Assembly (NCBI GenBank): GCA_017882945.1
Contig: JADGON010000445.1
Coordinates: 1-14,242 of the forward strand
Length of the DNA: 14,242 nucleotides
From: Acidimicrobiia bacterium
GTDB taxonomy: Bacteria > Actinomycetota > Acidimicrobiia > IMCC26256 > JAENVU01
Direction: 5' to 3'
Made by a program: the position numbers and the translations under genes. This document shows, piece after piece, positions 6,822 through 12,306 of this stretch. The notes under the pieces are model-generated. The model did no database searches. It saw only the letters and a program-made list of their open reading frames with translations, and was not told the origin of the DNA. The first letter of the stretch is position 1; every line of letters starts with the position of its first letter.

Positions 6822-7558
6822 TGCCGTTGGTCCTCATCCATGGAGTGCCGGACACGGCATCCATGTGGGACCCGCTGCGGTCGCACCTCCACCGCCGGGA
6901 CGTCATCGCCCTCGGGCTCCCGGGGTTCGGGACGCCCGCGCCCGCCGGCTTCGGCGCGACGAAGGAGGAGTACGCCGACTGGATCACCAACCGGATCCGG
7001 GCCATCGGAGAGCCGGTCGACCTCGTGGGTCATGACTGGGGCTGCCTCCTCGTCCAACGGGTCGCGTCCACGCACCCCGAGCTCGTACGGACGCTTGCCG
7101 GTGGAAGCGGCCCGGTGGACCGCACCTACGTGTGGCACTCGATGGCCCAGCTCTGGCAGACGCCCGGGGTCGGCGAGGAGATGGTCGCCGGCATGCTGCA
7201 GCTCCCGGCCGACGAGCTCGCAGCAGGGCTCACCGCCGCCGGTTCACCGTCCGAGCTCGCCGCCGAGCAGGCCAAGCACCTCGATGCCCTGATGGGCGGG
7301 TGCATCCTCGAGCTGTACCGGTCCGCGGTCACGGTCGGCGACGAGTGGGAGGACGCGGTCGGGGCGATGCCACCGCGACCGTCGTTGGTGCTCTGGAGTC
7401 GCGACGACCCCTTCGTCTCATCGGAGTTCGGTGCGCGCCTCGCGCATCGCATCAACGGGGAGCTGATCGTCTTCGACGAGGGCGGGCACTGGTGGCCCTG
7501 GACCCACGCGCAGGAGTCCGCCGCCGCGCTCGAACGCCTCTGGGCCGAGGCACCGTAG
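6821..7558 (+). CDS. alpha/beta hydrolase with Asp nucleophile (epoxide hydrolase/dehalogenase-like)
   Basis: A 245-residue alpha/beta hydrolase, somewhat short for the epoxide hydrolase group. Motifs in order: oxyanion region LIHGVPDTASMWDPL (5-19), GLPGFGTPAP (32-41), nucleophile elbow VGHDWGC with Asp72, the acid Asp196 in WSRDDPFV, and the catalytic His223 in EGGHWWPW. The Asp-Asp-His triad and the Trp after the nucleophile match epoxide hydrolases and haloalkane dehalogenases; the cap region (about 110-165) is small and helical. It has no signal peptide, so it acts in the cytoplasm. The start overlaps the stop of the DABB-type gene by one base, marking a two-gene unit. The last codons lie within a hairpin shared with the convergent gene at 7584. 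The substrate is unknown. It is only distantly like the hydrolase fragment at 1-429, so a recent duplication is unlikely. Confidence 0.88.
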   Translation: MPLVLIHGVPDTASMWDPLRSHLHRRDVIALGLPGFGTPAPAGFGATKEEYADWITNRIRAIGEPVDLVGHDWGCLLVQRVASTHPELVRTLAGGSGPVDRTYVWHSMAQLWQTPGVGEEMVAGMLQLPADELAAGLTAAGSPSELAAEQAKHLDALMGGCILELYRSAVTVGDEWEDAVGAMPPRPSLVLWSRDDPFVSSEFGARLAHRINGELIVFDEGGHWWPWTHAQESAAALERLWAEAP

Positions 7559-7587
7559 CGCAGGCGGCGAACGCGGGGCTGCGCTAC
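7555..7587. terminator. hairpin across both stop codons of convergent genes
   Basis: GTAGCGCAG (7555-7563) pairs perfectly with CTGCGCTAC (7579-7587), with a 15-base loop. The TAG of the plus-strand hydrolase lies in the left arm and the TAG of the minus-strand membrane protein in the right arm. There is no T-tract on either strand. It may act as a two-way transcription end; this is inference. Confidence 0.4.
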
Positions 7588-8921
7588 TTCGAAGCTTGGG
7601 CTTCGGCCTGGACCTTGCCGCCCGTCTGCGGATTCGGCGGGTCCCATGCGGTGCCGCCGACGCGACCACCGAGCTCCGGGCACTCACCCGCGAACACACC
7701 CCAGGTGCACTCGAAGCCCGGAACGATCCAGTCGTGCAGCATCCAGATGTTGTCGAGGGATGCCTTGCGGCCGCCGATGGATTCGCACTTCGCCTGGCTC
7801 ATCGACTCGGCACCGATGACCACTCCGTCCCGACCGATGCAGAGACCGCCGTTCAGGTTGTGCTGGTGCCAACGGTCGTTCGGCCCGGTGAAGCCATCGG
7901 GAGGACCGTTGAGGTGGAACACGAGGTAGCTGAGCCCCACGATCTTCGCGTCGGGCGTCGACCCGTCATACAGCAGCTCTGAGGGGGCCGCGGGGTTGAA
8001 CGCCCCGGCCAGGCCGGCGTTCGTGTAGTGCGCGCCGATGCACGGCACGTACACGGTCGACTTGGCGTAACCGGCCCGCAACGCATCGGCGACCGTCGGG
8101 TACTTGAGGGCCACACCGCGAGCGATCGTCTGCTCCGCTTCGAGCTGGGCCGCTTCCTCACGGGTGATCGGCGTCTGCTTGAACGGGCCCCGGTGGTTGT
8201 GGCCCTCGGCGTCCTTTCCGACCTGCCCCGCGGAAGCCGGTGGTCCCGAGCGCTCGCACGGCGAGTCGCCCGTGAGCGCGCCGGTGACGATGATGCCGTT
8301 GCCCGTGTCGACGAGACCACCGGACCCCGGGATCACCGCGTGCGTGTGGTTGTGCCCGTCGGCGGAGACGCCGACCGCGCCGTGGTTGTGCCCGTCCGCG
8401 CTCACGCCGCTGGCCGCGCCGGCGTTGGTCGCGGCCGGGCTGAAGATCAGACTGGTGAGCACGGCGACAGCGACGAGGATCACGCCGACTCCGGCGAAGC
8501 CCACACCGGCACTGAGCGGTCGGCGGCTGAAGCTCTTGTTCAACAACGCGAAGCTCGCGAACACGGCAAGGCCTTCGAAGGCCGCGCACAGCCCGTCGAC
8601 CTTGCCCCACGCGTCTGGGGTTCCGTCGCTGCCGATCGCGATCCCGACGGTGCGACTGATCACCCAGACCGCGAGGATGCCGAGGTTCAGCACGATGCCG
8701 GCCGCGATCACCCGGCGCGACGGGCGGAAGCCGATCATCGCGGCCAGCGCGAGCTGGAGCCATGCCGTCGTGGCAAAGAAGAGCCCGTGGGTCCACGAGA
8801 CGCCGGCGTGCTCGCCCATCATCGCGAAGTGGATCGCGCCGGCGCCGAGCATCAGCGCGGCGATCGTCCAGCGCAGCACCGTCCCGATGCTCGTGGGACG
8901 AGGTCCCATTGCTTGGCCCAT
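7584..8921 (-). CDS. membrane protein with His-rich repeats and Cys-rich extracytoplasmic domain, unknown function
   Basis: A 445-residue protein I cannot name. The N-terminal half has five hydrophobic helices (about 14-33, 44-65, 70-90, 110-127, 138-160). A linker follows with three copies of a short metal-ligand-like motif: SADGHNH (174-180), SADGHNHTH (186-194) and AEGHNH (238-243). The C-terminal domain (about 250-430) holds conserved-looking blocks YVPCIGAHYTNAGLAGAFNP, SELLYDG, GLSYLVFHLNGPPDGF, NDRWHQHNLNGGLCIG and WMLHDWIVPGFECTWGVFAGECPEL, with six cysteines from 222 on (222, 294, 361, 379, 405, 414), which suggests an oxidising location outside the membrane. Many His residues (H298, H336, H352, H354, H396) point to metal binding, perhaps copper or zinc; this is inference. 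The ATG at 8921 has a GGGGGG ribosome site 7 bases upstream. It is transcribed with or after the PIG-L gene, 55 bases upstream, with a dyad in that gap. Confidence 0.85.
   Translation of the reverse strand: MGQAMGPRPTSIGTVLRWTIAALMLGAGAIHFAMMGEHAGVSWTHGLFFATTAWLQLALAAMIGFRPSRRVIAAGIVLNLGILAVWVISRTVGIAIGSDGTPDAWGKVDGLCAAFEGLAVFASFALLNKSFSRRPLSAGVGFAGVGVILVAVAVLTSLIFSPAATNAGAASGVSADGHNHGAVGVSADGHNHTHAVIPGSGGLVDTGNGIIVTGALTGDSPCERSGPPASAGQVGKDAEGHNHRGPFKQTPITREEAAQLEAEQTIARGVALKYPTVADALRAGYAKSTVYVPCIGAHYTNAGLAGAFNPAAPSELLYDGSTPDAKIVGLSYLVFHLNGPPDGFTGPNDRWHQHNLNGGLCIGRDGVVIGAESMSQAKCESIGGRKASLDNIWMLHDWIVPGFECTWGVFAGECPELGGRVGGTAWDPPNPQTGGKVQAEAQASK
8346..8408 (-). repeat. 36-bp tandem repeat encoding GVSADGHNH
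   Basis: Two copies of a 27-base core (plus-strand starts at 8346 and 8382; 23 of 27 bases the same) repeat with a 36-base period, exactly 12 codons, inside the membrane-protein gene. They encode the two adjacent GVSADGHNH motifs. A third diverged GHNH motif lies further along the protein. The in-frame period suggests growth by duplication of a metal-ligand motif. Confidence 0.8.
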
Positions 8922-8928
8922 GTCATTG

Positions 8929-8934
8929 CCCCCC
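8929..8934 (-). promoter_or_regulatory. ribosome binding site (GGGGGG) of the membrane-protein gene
   Basis: GGGGGG on the minus strand lies 7 bases before ATG 8921 and decides that start. The open frame continues far upstream through the PIG-L gene, so the start is not obvious from the frame alone. Confidence 0.6.
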
Positions 8935-8937
8935 GGT

Positions 8938-8954
8938 TTGCACGACCTGTGCAA
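8938..8954. promoter_or_regulatory. operator-like dyad TTGCAC-N5-GTGCAA
   Basis: A perfect 6+6 dyad with a 5-base spacer sits between a candidate minus-strand -10 box (TACTCT, 8961-8956) and the ribosome site of the membrane-protein gene. Placement over the expected transcription start is what a repressor site would look like. No regulator gene is present in the window to assign it to. Confidence 0.35.
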
Positions 8955-8955
8955 G

Positions 8956-8961
8956 AGAGTA
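8956..8961 (-). promoter_or_regulatory. candidate -10 box (TACTCT) for the membrane-protein gene
   Basis: TACTCT on the minus strand, 34 bases before ATG 8921. A transcript starting about 7 bases downstream would begin inside the TTGCAC dyad and carry the GGGGGG ribosome site. No good -35 is visible. Confidence 0.3.
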
Positions 8962-8980
8962 GGCCGATTACCCGGCCTAC
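8959..8980. repeat. 8-bp-arm inverted repeat at the PIG-L stop
   Basis: GTAGGCCG (8959-8966) and CGGCCTAC (8973-8980) form a perfect hairpin with a 6-base loop. It covers the stop of the PIG-L gene (8977-8979) and part of the TACTCT box, so it could be a terminator or attenuator for the upstream gene or part of the control site of the next one. No T-tract follows. Confidence 0.4.
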
Positions 8981-9762
8981 GACAGGCGCTCCCAACCCGG
9001 GGGCGGCGGCGCGAGCCGCCAGAGCTGCTCCGGAGCGGGTGCGCCGAGCTTGGCCCCGATCTGCCAGTCGGTTTCGAGCGCCCGCAGCTGTGACCCGTAG
9101 TGCGCGAGCGCGCGCTGCTTGGCCGCGTCGCCGTGGTCGACCGTGGGCGCCGCCGGCGTCGGCCAGATCCCGGCCCGGAACAGCTGTGCGACCCGCCACG
9201 CGAGCAGTCCCGGGATGTGCTTGTAGCCCATGTCCTCGTAGCAGAACCACGCCGGCCCACCCACCCGATCGCGCACGACACGCGCCGCGTCGTGCGCCGC
9301 GGTGTGGTCCGGGTTCGCGAGGCCGAACGGGGCCAGGACGGCAGTGGGGCCAGCGGCGCGCACCGCAGCTTCGAGCGCATCGACCGTCTGGTCCGCCCCG
9401 ACCCAGTCGGCCCGATCGAGGTACTGGTGCTCCACGAAGTCGAGCCACACCGGAGTCGCGCTGAGCTCGGCGAGCGCGCGGCGATCCTCTTGCTTGCGCC
9501 GCTCGAGCACATCGTCGCCGGCGCGGAAACCGGCGATCGTGTCCCAGTGGGTCGGGGGGTCCGGATACGTCGGGGGCGCCCCGGCGTAGACCGTGATGAC
9601 GGTCGCGTTCGGATGCGCGGCGAGCAACCGTCCGCACCCGAGCACCGCGTCGTCGAGGTGCGGTGACACCACGACGATCCGTTCCAGCTCCGCGGGCGTG
9701 ACCAGTCCCCAGTCGCGCATCTCGCCGACCGGATTCGTCTCGCGATCCGCCCCGGAGCTCAT
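8977..9762 (-). CDS. PIG-L (LmbE-like) family deacetylase
   Basis: A 261-residue member of the PIG-L/LmbE zinc hydrolase family, which removes N-acetyl groups from GlcNAc-containing substrates; in actinobacteria members include MshB (mycothiol synthesis) and Mca. The metal and catalytic motif is SPHLDDAVLGCG at residues 33-44 (His35, Asp37, Asp38); the family more often reads PHPDDE, so the glutamate is replaced by Ala/Val here, as in the PHLDDAVLS subgroup. The second site is NPDHTAAHDAA with His153 and His157 (150-160). No signal peptide is seen, so it acts in the cytoplasm. ATG 9762 starts 6 bases after the stop of the PhyH-type gene, so the two are probably one transcript. Met15 (ATG 9720) is a possible alternative start. 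It is not MshB by obvious motif; the substrate could be mycothiol-related, a sugar or a secondary metabolite. Confidence 0.9.
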   Translation of the reverse strand: MSSGADRETNPVGEMRDWGLVTPAELERIVVVSPHLDDAVLGCGRLLAAHPNATVITVYAGAPPTYPDPPTHWDTIAGFRAGDDVLERRKQEDRRALAELSATPVWLDFVEHQYLDRADWVGADQTVDALEAAVRAAGPTAVLAPFGLANPDHTAAHDAARVVRDRVGGPAWFCYEDMGYKHIPGLLAWRVAQLFRAGIWPTPAAPTVDHGDAAKQRALAHYGSQLRALETDWQIGAKLGAPAPEQLWRLAPPPPGWERLS

Positions 9763-9768
9763 CGGGCA

Positions 9769-10611
9769 CTACGAACGAGGCGTGACACCGGCAGGCCCGA
9801 AGCTCGACTGGGGTCCACCGCCACGCAGCACGGCGATCGGGTCGCGGAGATCGTCGACGTAACCCAGCGCGTACGCACCGGGCGCGTACCCGATCATGCG
9901 CAGCAGATCATCCGGGAGCTGACGGGCAACCTCGGGCGGCACCGAGAGGTACTGGTTCTCCTCCTGGCGGAGCCATCCCACGCAATAGGTGATGTTCACC
10001 CCGTGGCGCGCGGCCTCCGACCGGTTCGGTCCGCCGCCGTGGTAGAGCGCACCCGTGTAGATGAGCACCGAGCCCTTGCGCATCTCGGCCGGCTCGGTGT
10101 CGTCCTCGGTGAACTGGAGCTTGTCGTCGTACTTGTGGCTGCCGGGGATGAGTCGGGTCCCACCGTTGCGCTCGGTGAAGTCGGTCATCGCCCAGATCGT
10201 GTTGCAGGTGACCTCGTAGCCCGCCGGGAACGAGAAGAAGTCGAACGCCCACTGGTCCCGGTGCACGTACTGCGCGGACTGTCCGGGCTCGATGCTGATG
10301 ACCTGGGTCAGATGCAGCTGGTAGGTGGTCGCGTGCCCGAGCACCGAACCGACGGCGCCCGTCACCGTGGGGTGCATCACCAGGTCGTGAGAGGCCGGGG
10401 CGCGAGCGACGAGCCCACCCGTGCGACGGGTGTGGTGGCCGCTGAAGTCGTCGCCGTACGGCGTGTTCGCCATGAACGGGGCGAGCTCGCCCTCCAGGCG
10501 ATCGAGCACTCCCGGATCGACGAGCTCGTCGATGACCACGCAGCCGTCGGCGGCGAGCACCTCGCTGACTGCTTCGACCGCCGCGTCCGACGGGAGATGG
10601 CGCACCGACAC
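9769..10611 (-). CDS. phytanoyl-CoA dioxygenase (PhyH) family Fe(II)/2-oxoglutarate oxygenase
   Basis: A 280-residue protein of the PhyH family, mostly non-haem iron oxygenases that hydroxylate (sometimes halogenate) a C-H bond with 2-oxoglutarate. The iron triad is visible: the HxD motif with His117 and Asp119 in YVHRDQWAFDFF, and the distal His191 in GALYHGGGPNRS. Arg202, 11 residues later (ARHGVNITYCVGW), is the expected 2-oxoglutarate carboxylate ligand. The aspartate in HxD argues for hydroxylation rather than halogenation. FTERNGGTRLIPGSHKY (145-161) is the usual family core. It has no signal peptide. It starts with GTG 10611, with a TACCGT hexamer 8 bases upstream, and leads a probable two-gene unit with the PIG-L gene. 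It is divergent from the acyl-CoA synthetase across 77 bases. Neighbouring lipid genes would suit an acyl-CoA substrate, but many bacterial PhyH proteins act on small metabolites instead. Confidence 0.92.
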   Translation of the reverse strand: MSVRHLPSDAAVEAVSEVLAADGCVVIDELVDPGVLDRLEGELAPFMANTPYGDDFSGHHTRRTGGLVARAPASHDLVMHPTVTGAVGSVLGHATTYQLHLTQVISIEPGQSAQYVHRDQWAFDFFSFPAGYEVTCNTIWAMTDFTERNGGTRLIPGSHKYDDKLQFTEDDTEPAEMRKGSVLIYTGALYHGGGPNRSEAARHGVNITYCVGWLRQEENQYLSVPPEVARQLPDDLLRMIGYAPGAYALGYVDDLRDPIAVLRGGGPQSSFGPAGVTPRS

Positions 10612-10619
10612 GATCGGGG

Positions 10620-10625
10620 ACGGTA
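10620..10625 (-). promoter_or_regulatory. candidate -10 box (TACCGT) for the PhyH-type gene
   Basis: TACCGT on the minus strand ends 8 bases before GTG 10611, so the transcript would be leaderless or have one or two leader bases. It is the same hexamer as before the gene at 13620. Confidence 0.38.
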
Positions 10626-10643
10626 GCCGACCCGCCCGACCGT

Positions 10644-10649
10644 TACGCT
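10644..10649 (+). promoter_or_regulatory. candidate -10 box (TACGCT) for the acyl-CoA synthetase
   Basis: TACGCT lies 39 bases before GTG 10689. A start about 7 bases downstream would give a leader of some 33 bases that holds the GAGGGGGA ribosome site. Together with the box at 10620-10625 this makes a face-to-face divergent promoter in 77 bases. Confidence 0.4.
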
Positions 10650-10674
10650 CGGGCCGCTCGCGCGCGACGAGCTC

Positions 10675-10682
10675 GAGGGGGA
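10675..10682 (+). promoter_or_regulatory. strong ribosome binding site deciding the synthetase GTG start
   Basis: GAGGGGGA lies 6 bases before GTG 10689. It favours this GTG over the nearby in-frame codons, and contrasts with the genes in this window that lack any ribosome site. Confidence 0.65.
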
Positions 10683-10688
10683 ACCGCT

Positions 10689-12233
10689 GTGGAAGTGCCG
10701 CTGACCGTGACCGACTTCCTCGATCGGGCCGAGACGGTGTTCTCGCACCGTGAGGCTGTCGTCGACGAACCCAGCCCGCCGGGTGGCGGCCTTGGTCGCA
10801 TCACCTACGCGGAGCTCGCAGCCAAGGCTCGCAGCCTCGCGGTCGCGCTCGACGACCTGGACGTCGGTGCCGGCGAGCGGGTCGCGATCATGTCGCCGAA
10901 CGCGGCTCGCTTCCTCGTTGCGCTCTTCGGCGTGCCCGCGTTCGGGCGCGTCCTCGTTCCGATCAACTTCCGGCTGAACCGCGAGGAGGTCGCCTACATC
11001 ATCGAGCACTCGGGCGCATCGGTGTTGCTGGTCGACCCCGAGTACGCGGACCTGGTCGCGGACATCCCGGTCGCGCACCGGTTCGTGCTCGGCACCGAAT
11101 CCGATCCCGAGCTCTTCGGCCGGACCGGGACACCGAAGCTCACGAGCGACGACGAGAACGCCACCGCGACCATCAACTACACGTCGGGGACGACCGCGCG
11201 GCCCAAGGGCGTGCAGATGACCCACCGAAACCTCTGGCTGAACGCGGTCACGTTCGGGTGGCACATGGGGATCACCGACCGCGACGTCTACCTGCACACG
11301 CTCCCGATGTTCCACTGCAACGGGTGGGGGCTTCCGTTCGCGATCACGGCGATGGGGGCGCGCCACGTCGTCATCCGGAAGATCGACGGCGACGACATCC
11401 TGGACCGCGTCCAAGGCGAAGGAGTGACCTTTCTCGCCGGCGCGCCTGCGGTGGTGGCAATGACGCTCGACGCGGCAGCGGCGCGACGCGAGCGCGGCGA
11501 GGAGGTGCCGGGTCGCGACCGCGTGCGCATCGTCGTCGCGGGAGCGCCGCCACCGTCGAAGGTCATCGAGCGGGTCGAGGCCGAGCTGGGTTGGGAGTTC
11601 AACCAGATCTACGGACTGACCGAGACCTCTCCCCTGCTCACGGTCAACCGCACGCTGATCGAGTACGACGCGCTCGACGACGGCGAGCGGGCGCGCCGGC
11701 TCTCACGTGCGGGCGTCCCCGCCGTCGGGGTCCGCATGCGCGTCGACGAGCAAGGTGAGCTGCTCGCGCGGTCCAACCACGTGTTCGAGGGCTACTGGGA
11801 GCAGCCGGAGGAAAGCGCGAAGGCGCTCGTCGACGGCTGGTTCCACACCGGCGACGGTGGCGAGCTCGACGGTGCGTACGTCGTGATCTCGGACCGCAAG
11901 AAGGACGTCATCATCACGGGCGGCGAGAACGTGAGCTCGATCGAGGTCGAGGACTGCCTGTTCCAGCACCCCGCGGTCGCCGAGGCCGCGGTGATCGGCG
12001 TCCCGGACGAACGTTGGGGCGAGACCGTGAAGGCACTCGTCGTGCTGCGGCCCGGGCATGAGTCGACGACAGAGGTGGAGCTCATCGAGTTCTGCCGCGA
12101 GCGGATGTCGCACTACAAGTGCCCGACGTCGGTCGAATGGCGCGACGCCCTCGCCCGCACCGCGACCGGCAAGCTCCAGAAGTTCAAGCTCCGCCAGGAC
12201 TACTGGCAAGGCCGCGACAAGCAGATCAACTGA
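10689..12233 (+). CDS. AMP-dependent acyl-CoA synthetase (FadD-like)
   Basis: A 514-residue ANL-superfamily ligase of usual length that activates a carboxylic acid with ATP to an acyl-adenylate and then an acyl-CoA. Motifs in order: P-loop-like YTSGTTARPKGV (164-175), the A5 motif IYGLTETSP (307-315), the substrate-side WFHTGD (384-389), the hinge and A8 loop SDRKKDVIITGGENVSSIE (401-419) and the C-terminal TATGKLQK with the adenylation Lys495. LHTLPMFHCNGWG (202-214) is typical of medium/long-chain fatty acyl-CoA ligases. The protein is cytoplasmic with no membrane segment. Start GTG 10689 has a strong ribosome site. It is divergent from the PhyH-type gene and convergent with the zinc dehydrogenase, from which it is separated by a perfect palindrome. 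It could feed acyl-CoA to the crotonase and WS/DGAT encoded earlier; chain length and substrate are not deducible. Confidence 0.94.
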   Translation: MEVPLTVTDFLDRAETVFSHREAVVDEPSPPGGGLGRITYAELAAKARSLAVALDDLDVGAGERVAIMSPNAARFLVALFGVPAFGRVLVPINFRLNREEVAYIIEHSGASVLLVDPEYADLVADIPVAHRFVLGTESDPELFGRTGTPKLTSDDENATATINYTSGTTARPKGVQMTHRNLWLNAVTFGWHMGITDRDVYLHTLPMFHCNGWGLPFAITAMGARHVVIRKIDGDDILDRVQGEGVTFLAGAPAVVAMTLDAAAARRERGEEVPGRDRVRIVVAGAPPPSKVIERVEAELGWEFNQIYGLTETSPLLTVNRTLIEYDALDDGERARRLSRAGVPAVGVRMRVDEQGELLARSNHVFEGYWEQPEESAKALVDGWFHTGDGGELDGAYVVISDRKKDVIITGGENVSSIEVEDCLFQHPAVAEAAVIGVPDERWGETVKALVVLRPGHESTTEVELIEFCRERMSHYKCPTSVEWRDALARTATGKLQKFKLRQDYWQGRDKQIN

Positions 12234-12244
12234 CCCCCTTCACC

Positions 12245-12289
12245 TTTGGCGTCACGTACCCACGAAATACGTGGGTACGTGACGCCAAA
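12245..12289. repeat. perfect palindrome with 20-bp arms between convergent genes
   Basis: TTTGGCGTCACGTACCCACG (12245-12264) and its exact reverse complement (12270-12289) flank a 5-base loop AAATA. It lies between the stops of the acyl-CoA synthetase (12233) and the zinc dehydrogenase (12307), 11 and 17 bases away. A stem this long should block elongation from both sides, but on each strand the arm begins with T and ends with A, the reverse of an intrinsic terminator with a T-tract. It could be a two-way terminator, a REP-like or miniature inverted element, or a protein-binding site. The remaining bases of this 73-base gap hold nothing else. Confidence 0.85.
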
Positions 12290-12306
12290 ACGGGGGTGCC
12301 CGGGGG

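Noticed and set aside
1..7558. Possible recent duplication of the two alpha/beta hydrolases (1-429 and 6821-7558)
   Set aside because: They share only family motifs (HG.P, VGHDWG); sequence between motifs differs strongly, so they are distant relatives, not a repeat.
8028..9464. 478-codon plus-strand open frame opposite the membrane protein and PIG-L genes
   Set aside because: Arg/Ala-rich shadow translation without motifs, opposed by clear minus-strand genes.
8922..9512. N-terminal extension of the membrane-protein frame through the PIG-L gene
   Set aside because: Arg/Ser/Thr-rich shadow sequence overlapping the PIG-L gene on the same strand; GGGGGG ribosome site before ATG 8921 and the first membrane helix mark the real start.
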